A DNA stretch of 64,000 nucleotides from Pomphorhynchus laevis (taxonomy: Eukaryota > Acanthocephala > Palaeacanthocephala > Echinorhynchida > Pomphorhynchidae): positions 62,001-126,000 of the forward strand of contig WNNJ02001329.1 in NCBI GenBank assembly GCA_012934845.2. The letters run 5' to 3'. Each line of letters opens with the position of its first letter. Positions within the stretch are counted from its first letter, which is position 1. Positions 52,557-62,848 of the stretch are shown in pieces. The notes beneath the pieces were generated by a model. That model saw nothing but the letters and a program-made list of their open reading frames with translations, had not been told where the DNA came from and did not search any database. The translations under genes were made by a program, and so were the position numbers.

Positions 52557-53739
52557 CTACCTTCGTAAAAGCAACAAGTTGACAGCAGATATTTTCCAAG
52601 AGGTTTAAATCTAATAATTTTTATTAAAAAGGTGAACACATTTATCTAGTAGCCTTATTCTTAAAAATCTCATATTGATGATAAATAAGGTATATATCTA
52701 CACTTTAACATTAAATTAACATCAATTAAAACTATTTTTAATATATATCGTAAAGATGACATATTTAAATTTACAAGAAACATATGTTTGCATGAGCATT
52801 AATGCATACTATATAATATTAAATATAATACATAAAAAATGTAATTTTAAAACTTGCTATAAAATGTAATGATATTTACTTTCTTCAAAATCATTTTAAT
52901 AATTTAATGGATACATATTTTAAACAATAAAAATACAATCAAACAGAAAATAGTTAAATATATCAATTAACAAAATATTATTAAAAATAATGTAAACTCT
53001 TAAACGGAAATTTTTCTTGAATGGATAATAAATAGTATAATTTGTATTAGAATTTAATACTAGGTAATCAAATCTCATCAGGAGAAATAAGTAATTTGCA
53101 TGAATTTGGGTCACTGCTTTGTTGAGTCAAGGAATAAGGGCCTAAACCTAATAACATGGCATTTCCTACTGCTGATAACCTCTAGTCTCAATTATGATAA
53201 ATCTTATATTATTTATTAATCAAGTCTCAGAAATTAATTTTTTAAAGATTCTTACTTTAAATAAATCTAAATTATATAAAATCTTAAGATTACAATATTT
53301 ATTATTCAATTAATTTTATATAGTACAAAATACGTATACGCAATTAACCGATCTTATTTATTATATGACAAATAAAAAATTATTTCAATAATAATTGAAA
53401 TAAAAAAAATAAATAAATTATTAATAAATAAAAAGTAATTTATTTTATGAGATTTAATATAACCGCAACTGACATTTTTCAATTCAAAATACGATGTGGC
53501 AACATATGTCATATTGTTCAGGGCGTTATCCCTACTAGCACACTACAAAATCGATAAAATTTTCATCGTTGGTTTCTTCCGTTTTTATTGTATAAATACA
53601 TCATTTTTATTTGTTCATGTCAAAACATAACACTTGAAAAAGACTATTACAATAGTCAAAAATTTGTGTACAATAATTTTCTTTTTCTATTCCTCTCGAT
53701 ATTTAAACGCCCTGGACAATTGAATAGCACATCGAACGT

Positions 53740-54340
53740 ATTATTGGACAATATGTCATATTATTATATAATAATACAACAAAGCTACTTATTCTATCAA
53801 AATATAAAAAGCTCATTGACAATCAATAAAAACCTCATTTTCTGTAATTAAATATCAAACAACTGGCATTGTTCAATACAGCATGCAAATTCTTATTTGA
53901 CAACACAAATAGGAAACCTATAAGCTGAAAATACAGCGAAGTTATTTATTCCATTGCAACATAAAACACTTATTTACAATAGATAACAAAGTAGCAAAAT
54001 AATAATTTTCTGTAATTAAATATCTTTTATAATTAAACAGCAGATTTTTTAATTGCAAAACGCAAAGTATTATCTGACAACTAAGTCTATGACAGAATAC
54101 AACAAAGCTACTTATTCTATAACTGCATAAAAGTAAGTTAAAATAATAATTATTATAAACGGTACTTTATTTTATAATAACTTAAAACAATAATTATACA
54201 ACATACTTTATTTTATATAATTAAACATTAAAGTGATGGACTTTTTTCAATACAAAATTCAAATTAGTATCTGTCATCAACAAAAAATGCAACTTCTTAT
54301 CTGACAATATAACAAAACCAATTATTCTATGACAACACCA
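53740..54340. repeat. Degenerate tandem repeat, period about 162-168 bp
   Basis: caaagctacttattctat at 53779 recurs in altered form near 53941 and again at 54103, a spacing of 162 bp. ttttctgtaattaaatat at 53838 recurs at 54006. A ttatttgacaaca-type segment also recurs in each unit. Related single units lie near 55285-55400 and 45000-45050. No coding potential; satellite-like remnant. Confidence 0.6.
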
Positions 54341-55609
54341 AAAAAAATTTATTGTCTACTTTATTGCTTTTGATTTTGTAATTATTGATTCTGTCGTGTA
54401 CCTAACGAGAATAAGGAAAAATAAAATTATTTTTTTATTCTACAAATTTTGACTATTGCCATAGTCCTTTTCTAGTTTAATATTTTATCATAAAAATGAG
54501 TCTTATATACAAATAATTGAACACGAAAGAAACCAAGACAGACTGTTTTTATATCACTACGATTTTGTAGCTTGTTTATCGGTATGACCAATTTCAAATT
54601 ATTCTTATTCTTTTCCATTGTAACTGAGTTACTCCTACTGTGGATGATAACTTTTATTGTACGTTGTGGCAGATTATTCACTTTGATTAATACTCGCGTT
54701 AGGAAAACTTGAATTGTAATTAAATCTATACAAATGATTGACTATTACGAGGATGTACATACCATTTTTTAATATTATATTTGTGCTGTTTTGATCTTGT
54801 CAAAACAGCATATTAATATTATGCATGTATTTCGTACATGCATAATATTTGGTTAGGCAATTATGTCAGAATTTTAGATGTGATGTTAGTAGATTCAAAC
54901 CTCGTTTTATCTTTAAATATGATTCATATAGATTCGATTTCTTTTTATGGTCGAATTTAGCATTTGCTGGGAAGTTACTTTTTAAAAAAGCTAGTGTATC
55001 ATCTATTGATGATGAATTCTTCAGATATGTATATCACTTGGTTGTCTCTACTGCTTTTTTTGTTGATATTGTGTTTCATTGATACATACTACATTTCAAT
55101 GTTCTTTGTATTGCCTATTTCGGAAAATCTATTGATTCCGACATTTTCCGAAATCTTCTGAATAACCAATTTTTCCGCTAATGGTCGAACGTATATTTAC
55201 CGTTGATCAAAAGTGTTTTAGCAGTCATACTTTTATAGTTAACAGGCACGTGTATTAACTTAGAATCAATATGTAAGAGAAACATTTTCCCTGCAATTAA
55301 ATATTTAAGCAAATGATTTTTTAGTACAATATACAACTTATCTGACAACATAACAGGGAACTTATTGTCTCACAATATAAGGAAACAATTTATTTTCGTT
55401 TACTTACTATCGTGTATTTTAATTATAGACATCGAAAATCTGGCATTTTCATTAGTAATGGTTGAAAGATACAAAATTCTAAGGGGGTGATATTAAAAAA
55501 GAATGGTATCATTTTAGAAATAACGCCAACATTTCTGACAAATAAACTGTCAATATTTTTGAATCATCGATTAAGTGAAATGAAATTACAAAAGATATCA
55601 CTAAACTAC
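54341..55609. other. AT-rich non-coding stretch
   Basis: No supported gene. The inverted segments gacattttccgaaat and atttcggaaaatc near 55115-55155 form a small hairpin. 55285-55400 carries a unit like the 53.7-54.3 kb repeat. Confidence 0.4.
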
Positions 55610-56443
55610 ATATTGAATGGTCAATCAGATCATGTGACTGATTCTACATATTTCGTACTTTAAATAAATTTACAAATGAAAGCATTTTAATAAAAAAGAA
55701 TTTTTAAAACCCGGAACTTATAAATCTATTAATAAATATTACATCATGTTTTAAAATAATAATGGCAGGTAATAGAGAGAAACTGCTACGTTATCATATA
55801 TTAGTCTTCATTACTCCCTCTAAAATTGCAGCAGAACAAAATATATGCCAATGAATTGCTACCAGATATTTAATTTTATAGGCCCTGTTTCTTTCAACAG
55901 TCAAATTTATTTAAATAATTTTTTAATTTCAAAGTATATTATTCGCTGTTAATAAAAATTTCAATTTAAGTTTTAAATTTATTTTTGATAGTATTTTGAT
56001 GATTTATATCTTTCAATATCTTGTTTGGTTTTATATTTACAGTACCCTAGTTTGAAATATGTATTAATTAAATTATTTAAATGTTTGTTTTTAAAAACCA
56101 ATATTCTAACATATCATGACAAAAAGTAAAATTTCGTAATTTTATGTATTTATATTATATTTTATGTTTTACGTAGGATTAGGTATGCATTAATACCTAT
56201 GCAAAAATATGTTTATTGTAAATTAAAATGTCATCTTTACGATACAAGGTAATAATCATTATAATATATGTTTATTTAATGTTTATTTCTTGACAAATAC
56301 GTTTTGATCATTAATATGAAATTAATTAAGAAATAGGTTATCTGGGTAAATTTGTGAAATTATTGATTAATTTGTTCAATTATTTGAATAAAGCGTACAA
56401 ACGTCGTAAGCATTTACATTTTGAAAATTATTCCTTTTGTGTT

Positions 56444-56704
56444 TTATAAAATTTCTTTTGTAGAATTAATACTGATATAGTGTTTTAAACCAGTATTAAT
56501 TTCGATTATCCTACAATATTTCTTGAAGTGTGCTTTAATTACTTTAAGTATTTTATTCATATAAACCGAAAGTGGTTTTAATGTACATTTAAAAGCACTA
56601 CATATGAGCATAGGTTTTATTGGATTTTTATGTAATTTTGGATTCCAATATAATATAGGTATAGTTTTATTATCTAATTCAACCTTTATACCCTTTCTAT
56701 TCAA
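56444..56704 (-). pseudogene. RT fingers fragment, permuted PLE copy G2
   Basis: 86 codons: GIKVELDNKTIPILYWNPKL, then HKNPIKPMLICSAFKC and YMNKILKVIKAHFKKY, ending TKEIL. Matches copies C, D and E over the RT fingers and the approach to the palm. Open but cut off before the first catalytic aspartate. Confidence 0.8.
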
Positions 56705-57139
56705 TATTGAACGGTGAGTTGTAATAATTGTTTCTAAACTTAAATCACTACGTTCATATGTTGGATTTACATTTAAATCAAAAATTACAAAAAGAAATTA
56801 CAAAAAGAAATTACAAAAAGAAAAATATTCGCGCATTCTCGTCGGAGTTTGTAATAAACATTTATTTAAAATTCGATACTTTTCAGTGCTGTACGCCATA
56901 ATTAAACTAGAATTAAATTTTAACTTGTATTATCTCGCATTAACTCGCGTTCTTTAAGAAAGAATGCGAGTTAATGTTTTGTTAACATTCTTTATCTCGC
57001 ATTGAGTTTAAGACCAGTATTAATTTCGATTATCCTGCAATATTTTTTAAGTGCTCTTTAATTACTTTAAGTAGTTAATTCATATAAACCGAAAGTGGTT
57101 TTAATGTACATTTAAAAGCACTACATATGAGCATAGGTT

Positions 57140-57652
57140 TTATTGGATTTTATGTAATTTTGGATTCCAATATAATATAGGTATAGTTTTATTATCTGAT
57201 TTAATTGTTATACCCTTCTTATCCATTATAAAACAGTGACTTGTAATAATTGTTTCTAAATTAAAATCACTACATTCATATGTAGTGTTTATATTTAAAT
57301 AATTATAATTAACTTCTTTTATCAGTATATCATAATAAAGCTTTTTGCATATGAAGACAAAGTTATTACTAGCTTTATCAATAGTTGTTATTATATAGTT
57401 ATGCTTTAATTTAGTAAGTTCTGTATACATATCTTTATAAATTTGATCTTTCCTTTTGTAATTGTTTATTATTTCCATTTTCTCTCTAATTTTATCTAAT
57501 ATGTAAGTTTTCCAAATGTTTATTTTTGATGTATTTAAGCTTTTACTATTAATCGGTTTACCAAAGTAAGCATTTAAGCCATTATATAACGAATTGTAAA
57601 TTTTATTTCTATTGTTATTATTTAATCTATATTTATACCCTTTTGATAGCAT
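57140..57652 (-). pseudogene. RT N-terminal region, permuted PLE copy G1
   Basis: 170 codons from MLSKGYKYRLNNNN to ILYWNPKLHKIQ, the longest open RT-N region of the family here besides copy C. It includes TIDKASNNFVFICKKLYYD. A base loss at the HKNP position ends the frame. The sequence continues in another frame to about 57000. Confidence 0.8.
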
Positions 57653-58369
57653 TTAGCTTAATTCACCATTTCAATTAATTTTAGATTATGAGTGCATATA
57701 TGTTCATTTATTTTGTCAAAATTAAGACTTTTGTAATGACATTTTGTTTTCTGAAATGTATCTAATATCATCGTTACATTATTTAATTCAATTCTTTATT
57801 TAAATTACAAATTTAAATTACAAGTCTATTTATATCTGTTTTCTATCTATTTATTAATGAACTTTATGGTTCTTGAAAATGTTTTCTTATTCTTTTTATT
57901 TACATAAATGTCTTATCGTAGAATTTTATATTACAATTACTTTCAATTATACTGATGTTTTAAACGTGATCACTTGAGCAGTTTATATTTTAAAGTGTAA
58001 AGACTTTGTGATGCAAGCATCTTCCTTTTTGTTTCTTAAAAAATTCAAAAAATTAGTAACATCGTAACAATTCACAGTTTTAGTATTTTCGACAGAGATT
58101 ATAGTGACCCAAAAAGAAAGTTAGCAGACCAAAAACACGTTTATATTAACATGTTTAGGACTTAAAGTTTATATTATACATGTATTTTGGCCGTGGCATG
58201 TAAGATCGTTTTTGAGTAAAGACGAGTTTAACGAGTTATATAAAAAAACGACATTACAAAATATATTTGTAATAATATATTCCTAAAAATTATTAATTAT
58301 TATGATAATTATGAGAATTATAATTATATTATAATTTATTACATAAAAATATTATATATTAATAATCAG

Positions 58370-59117
58370 ATAAGTTAAGTGATTCTACGTATTTTATGGT
58401 ATTTATAAATTTGAAAAATGCAAATATCAAAAATATAATAAATAATCAAATGAGTCTGAATAATTATGAATAATAAATAATTATTATATTAAATTTTACG
58501 TAATTTAAAATTAAAAAATTTAAATTTAAAATTTTTAATTACAATAAATTTTTATGAATTTACTAATTTTTTATGAATTAACTTATTTGTATTCCGTATA
58601 TAAAATACGGAATACAAATAAAAAATGTATGGAATCAGGAATAACTATACTATGCTACTAGGTTAACCTAATAGCATAGTTAACCAAATGTTGTGTTCAT
58701 ATGTTTTGTTCCAGCCAAAATTCCTCTGCCCAACATATGATGGAGACAAATGCATGGTAATGACATTTTCTTCTGAAAAAATTTGTGATTATCTAGTATA
58801 TACTCTAATTCAAAGTATAATTTATATTATTTACGAATAAGCATTTTCAGCTTCAAAGTTTTAACATTTTTATAACATATTTTGTTGATTTATATATTTT
58901 ACTATTTTCTGTTTGATTTTATTTTATAGTAACCTAGTTTAAAATATGTATCTATTAAATTATTTAAATGATTTTGAAGAAAGCCAATATCGTTACAAAT
59001 TGTTGCAATTCTTAAAATTTCATTATTTAATGTATTATATTTTATATTATATGGTATGCATGAATGTTCATGCAAACATATGTTTCTTGTAAATTTAAAT
59101 ATGTTATCTTTACGTTA
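58370..59117 (-). mobile_element. 3' part of permuted PLE copy H
   Basis: The terminal marker (reverse orientation) lies near 58370-58400, a remnant of the 3' block near 58700-58760, and the RT thumb at 58920-59117 ending at the atgttatctttacg junction. Its upstream part resumes at 61618 beyond the inserted LINE. The stretch 57961-58369 holds nothing that I can identify. Confidence 0.65.
58584..58681. repeat. Two adjacent hairpins
   Basis: tatttgtattccgtat (58584-58599) pairs perfectly over 16 bp with 58605-58620. A second palindrome centred on ggttaacc (58649-58681) pairs actatgcta with tagcatagt. Confidence 0.7.
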
Positions 59118-59169
59118 AAAACAACAACAATTTCTTGGCAAGAAAAAAAAAACAAAAAATATACAAGAT

Positions 59170-59590
59170 TTTTCCTGTAAACCACCGGTCCGGATGTCGG
59201 GTCGTGGAGGAAATGCACGAACAAAACTACTCAACACATCGCGATCCTGGGTGACAGGCCAGAGTTCGCTTTCAGATAGCGTAAGGCAGTCTTCGGCCAG
59301 TTTCGAGATTTATCTCTCAACCGGTATCGAGGTCTACCTCGAGGTCTTTCCAGAAAGTCCGGCCTGGAAAACCCTTCAAGGAAGGCGATCCCTAGAAATT
59401 CTCAGAAAGTGTCCTAGCGACCTCAGCTGACTTTATTCGATGTAGAGAAGCAGCGACTTTACTCCGAGTTCATCTCGGATGACCGAATTCCTAACCTTAT
59501 CACTAAGACTAAGACCGACCACACTACGAAGGAACCACATTTCGGGTGCCTGTATCCCAGATATTATCCTTTTGGTCATAACCCAAAGCT
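59170..59590 (-). pseudogene. LINE C-terminal tail
   Basis: Reading down from 59590: VMTKRIISGIQAPEMWFLRS, SLSDKVRNSVIRDELGVKSL and SQLRSLGHFLRISRDRLP. This is the post-RT region of LINEs (MxxRxRSRxQAAEMxFLRR, IREELGVxPL, RWxGHxxR). It is fused to the linker at about 59590, so the deletion removed the palm and fingers. Two stops are visible. Confidence 0.65.
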
Positions 59591-60976
59591 CACGACAATA
59601 GCTCTTCCGTTGGTTCTAAAGGCTCTACTTCTACAAGAGAAGGCATATCCATCGGATTAAGGAGACTCCTAAAATGCTCTTTCCAACAACCAAGAATTTC
59701 TTCAATGTCAGTCGGCTTGGATCCTCTCTTGTCATAGACAGTTTGAGCAGTTTTTTGCTTTCCAACACGAAGGTTCCTGATGGTCCTCCAGAACATCTTT
59801 GAAGCTAACCTATTATCAAGTTCTAAGTGCTCTTCAAACTTCTCCCAAGCCGCATCTTCGCTCCGGTAACTGCTCGAGTTGAAGCTCTCTGTGCGCTTCG
59901 GTACTTATCTACGGCTTCCACTGATTTATCTGACAAAATTGCCTTATAAGTCAGCTTCTTCTGTTGAACAAAATCTCTAACTGTTGGTGCCCACCAAGCA
60001 GTTCGAGTATTTCTTCCCCAACAAGCCCTAATGCCTTCGAGCCACAACTTTTCACAGTTACTTTGGCAAGCGAGGATTTGAACATCTCCGATTCCTGATC
60101 AATGTTCTTCACCTCTACTGGCAACCGAGAAAAGTCTTCACGGATGTAGCCAGAATAACGTTCTTCGACATAAACATCTGCTAGACGCTTCCAGCACGCT
60201 CTCACACTATGTTTTGGGTTTACCAGGCTTGTCTAGCATCCGATCCGGCCATCGAAGTTTATTAACTACAAGGAAGTGATCGGTTGACTGACCACCCCCT
60301 CTCTTCACACTAGTGTCCAGAACATAACTTTGCAGGTCAGTCGTTGATCTTTGACTAAGAGAATATGATGCCATGATGTGCATCTATGGATCCTGATGTT
60401 ACATCCTGATGTTACAATCCTGATGTGCATCTATGGATCTCCTTGTGTTCAAACATGGTGTTGGTTATGCATAAATTGTTACGAGAACAAAAGTGCAATA
60501 ATTCAACACTTCTCACATTCAAATCAGAGAGTCCGTTCCTCCCCAACACTTCCTACCAAGTGCTACTGTCGCTACTAACATAAGAATTGAAGTCACACAA
60601 CAGAACAAGGGAATCTCTAACATGAGTACTATCAAGCAGAACGTGAAGATCCTCCAATGAAGGCTGCGTATTCCGAGATAATGTTGACAGCATACGCACA
60701 CAAAACAGTCATTTCCTTACCCTATTTGGCTAAAAGTCTCAGAAACGCCAGCCTTTCGTTTAATGGGCTAAACCTCTCTACCACGAAGGACAACAGGGGA
60801 CTTGTAAGTATCCCTATACCCGCCTGTCGTCGCTTTCCATTAGTAACTCCCGAACAGTTCAAGGTCCAACCATGATCCAAAAGTTTAGTCCCAGTTCCAG
60901 AATAGTGAAGAGAAGTCACTCCGACTATTTCTAGACCGAAGCGAAACATCTCTTCAACTAATTCTGGTTCCTTCAC
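59590..60976 (-). pseudogene. LINE endonuclease and linker
   Basis: 60976-60722 holds KEPELVEEMFRFGLEIVGVT, HGWTLNCSGVTNGKRRQAG and PLNERLAFLRL, an apurinic-type endonuclease N-half. Shifted frames follow with STDHFLVVNKLRW near 60270 (SDH motif), then RACWKRLADVYVEERYSGYI, WLEGIRACWGRNTRTAWWAP and QTVYDKRGSKPTDIEEILGC, the linker to the RT. At least five frames are used. The endonuclease would nick the target; this copy is inactive and lacks RT. Confidence 0.7.
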
Positions 60977-61572
60977 CGCCAGCGAGATGACATTCCACGT
61001 TCCTAAATGAAGACTAGTCCGCTTCGGATGTTGATGTCTTTTTCGATGCCCCGTACAACTCCCTGGTCACACGACACCAGCAATAAAAACTACTCCAGTC
61101 AGGGGTGAGTTGACCATTGTTCAACACACTTAATTTATATTTTATATGTTTTGCTAGTCATTTTTATTGTCTTGATTTTGTTTGCTCGGCTATCTCCCGT
61201 TCCCGATATCCTTTGATGATCCAACATCGCTACTGTAAGGAAATAAATCTCCGAGACTCTCTTCCGGCTTTTCGTCCATTTTCCGATCTGCCGTTGGAGT
61301 CATCGTTGTGATTTTGTTTGTTCGGCAATTCCCCGTTCCCAATATCCTTTGATGGTCCAGCATCGCTACTGTAAGGAAACAGGCCTCCATGACTTTGTTC
61401 CGCCTTTTCGTTCATTGTCTAATCCGCCGTTTGAGTCATCGTAGTTATCTGATATAGTCTATAAAAATACTATCCCTACGACTGATGCAAGCCGGCCAAT
61501 TATTTAGCCGCTGATCGACAAAGGTCGAACATGCGTTGCCTGGTCCGCTCCACGAGGAGGCTAATTGGCAAT

Positions 61573-61606
61573 AGGTGCCAGTTTAATACTTAATCGACTG
61601 GCACCT
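61573..61606. repeat. 10-bp perfect hairpin at LINE leader edge
   Basis: aggtgccagt (61573-61582) pairs with actggcacct (61597-61606) around a 14-base loop, near the outer edge of the inserted LINE. Confidence 0.7.
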
Positions 61607-61617
61607 AGCGACCCGTT

Positions 61618-62560
61618 TAAAATTAATAAGTTTAAATTGATGTTAATTTTATGTTAAAGTGTAGATATATACCTTATTTATCATCAATGTGAGATTTTTT
61701 AAAAACAAGGCTACCTAGATAATTTTGTTCACTAATTGAATAAAAGTTATAAGAATTAAATACACATCTATTATCGCCATATCGAAACATATTTCATATC
61801 TTTATATAATTTAGATTTACGTTTTACATAATTATAAACAAATTAATATTCTATAACGCTTAACTACCCGTTAATAAATGAATTATTTATAATTATTTTA
61901 GTTAATTAAACATTTAAATTTAATCTGCAGTTAACCTTTACTGCAGATGAAATACACAGTTATGAACAAATTAATATTCTATAAATCTTAAAAATAAGTC
62001 AGCTATAATTGTCTACTACTACCTCTCATTTAAACACCTTTTCAATATATTTAAGGATTCTATTAATTCAATTTTATCCATATATTTATATTTATTTGAT
62101 GGTTTAATTTTTGTTAGATATGCGTTATAGTTATTATAACATATATATGTATATCTTTTTCCGAAAATAAGATTAATTAATTTTACTAACGCTTCTTTAA
62201 TATCTGCTAAATCTGGATTTGTATAAAGTGTTCTTAAATCGTACGTATTTTAGTATATTCTGAAAATTTATATTATTTATGTGTGTTCTAAAAATTCTTT
62301 TGTAGAATTAATACTGAAATAGTATATTTTAAACCAGTATTAACTTTGATTACCGAATAGAATTTCTTGAAGTGTGCTTTAATTACTTTAAGTATTTTAT
62401 TCATATAAGCAGAAAGTGGTTTTAATGTACATTTTAAAGCATTACATGTGAACATAGGTTTTATTGGATTTTTATGTAATTTTGTGTTTTAATATAGTAT
62501 AGGTATAGTAGTTTTATTATCTGATTCAATTTTTATACAATTTTTATTATAAAAATGTAT
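61618..62560 (-). mobile_element. 5' part of permuted PLE copy H
   Basis: Minus-strand sequence from the RT fingers (near 62460) through GGNxSxIIADLF (about 62000) and the YxDD region (61780) to the pre-thumb segment at 61630. A repeat of 24 bases (61832-61855 and 61960-61983) flanks about 104 bp of foreign or duplicated sequence, so part of the palm occurs twice. No open frame of note. Confidence 0.65.
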
Positions 62561-62848
62561 TAAATTTCAAAAGTACATTACATAAATATATTTAATTTTA
62601 ATATATTAAAATTAAATATACAATTTAAATAAACTATAAAATCCGGTGGTTGCTTTTTGGTTTCAATTAATTTACAAAATGGAAATGAATAAGAATTATT
62701 TTTCTAAATTCATTCTTTTCTGTAAAAAGAGTATTTATTAAAAATTACAAAAATGTATTTCGATCGGAAATATATCACACAAATAAAATATCTACATAAG
62801 AAATAAGAAGTTGATCTATTAGATTTGCTGCATTCTTCTTGTTACATT
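62561..62848. other. Region between PLE copy H and the edge gene
   Basis: A/T-rich. A minus-strand AATAAA at 62734-62739 lies about 110 bases past the stop codon of the edge gene and may be its polyadenylation signal. Confidence 0.4.

Larger units (their letters stand above)
50740..52605 (-). mobile_element. Canonical PLE (PLE-3), minus strand, inside copy F
   Basis: From high to low coordinates: an RT end/linker frame (52556-52235), interruption by a foldback element (51558-52234), the KIPKLHNILKKKPK linker and GIY-YIG remnant (51530-51200; GVVYKSSCLECDK), an A/T 3' region, and a hammerhead-like motif near 50790-50817. It has the same order as PLE-1 but is a different subfamily. The nuclease is frameshifted after DKIF, and the RT palm is missing. 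Confidence 0.65.
49335..53345 (+). mobile_element. Permuted PLE copy F, host of two PLE insertions
   Basis: Plus-strand pieces in order: 49335-49460 (start of the palm), 50530-50705 (up to GGNSSSIIx), 52607-53035 (after the YxDD box, thumb) and the 3' block plus terminal marker to about 53345. The gaps hold a canonical PLE fragment (49480-50520) and a minus-strand canonical PLE (50740-52605). About 120 bp around the YxDD box is lost at the second break. Confidence 0.7.
55610..57960 (-). mobile_element. Permuted PLE copies on the minus strand (G, composite)
   Basis: The terminal marker lies near 55620-55650 (reverse orientation), thumb remnants at 55990-56260, the RT fingers/palm frame at 56444-56704, an A/T insertion with an inverted ctcgcatt motif (56880-57000), and a second, overlapping fingers region 57000-57800 preceded by spacer remnants to 57960. 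Because the ILYWNPKLHKN segment occurs twice, at least two copies are joined. Confidence 0.7.
59118..61617 (-). mobile_element. LINE lacking the RT core, inserted in PLE copy H
   Basis: Minus strand: leader with ccacgaggagg (about 61550), apurinic-type endonuclease (about 61000-60230), linker (60230-59590), then directly the C-terminal tail (59590-59170) and an A-rich end. The RT catalytic core, expected between linker and tail, is absent. The flanks are the two parts of permuted PLE copy H, with similar cgttaaaa and cgtttaaaa at the borders. The protein type is that of an RTE-like/L2-like LINE common in vertebrate and invertebrate genomes; the clade is not settled. Confidence 0.7.

Noticed and set aside
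53588-53851. 87-codon frame in the A/T region
   Set aside because: Low-complexity F/Y/N/S composition and partial overlap with the tandem repeat; no family signature.
53740-54340. CRISPR array
   Set aside because: Repeat units are about 165 bp and diverged, with no short identical repeats or unique spacers and no cas genes; satellite-like.
54849-55161. Two overlapping frames resembling a small membrane protein
   Set aside because: Hydrophobic runs come from T-rich sequence; the frames overlap each other and a hairpin near 55115-55155, and show no conserved motif.
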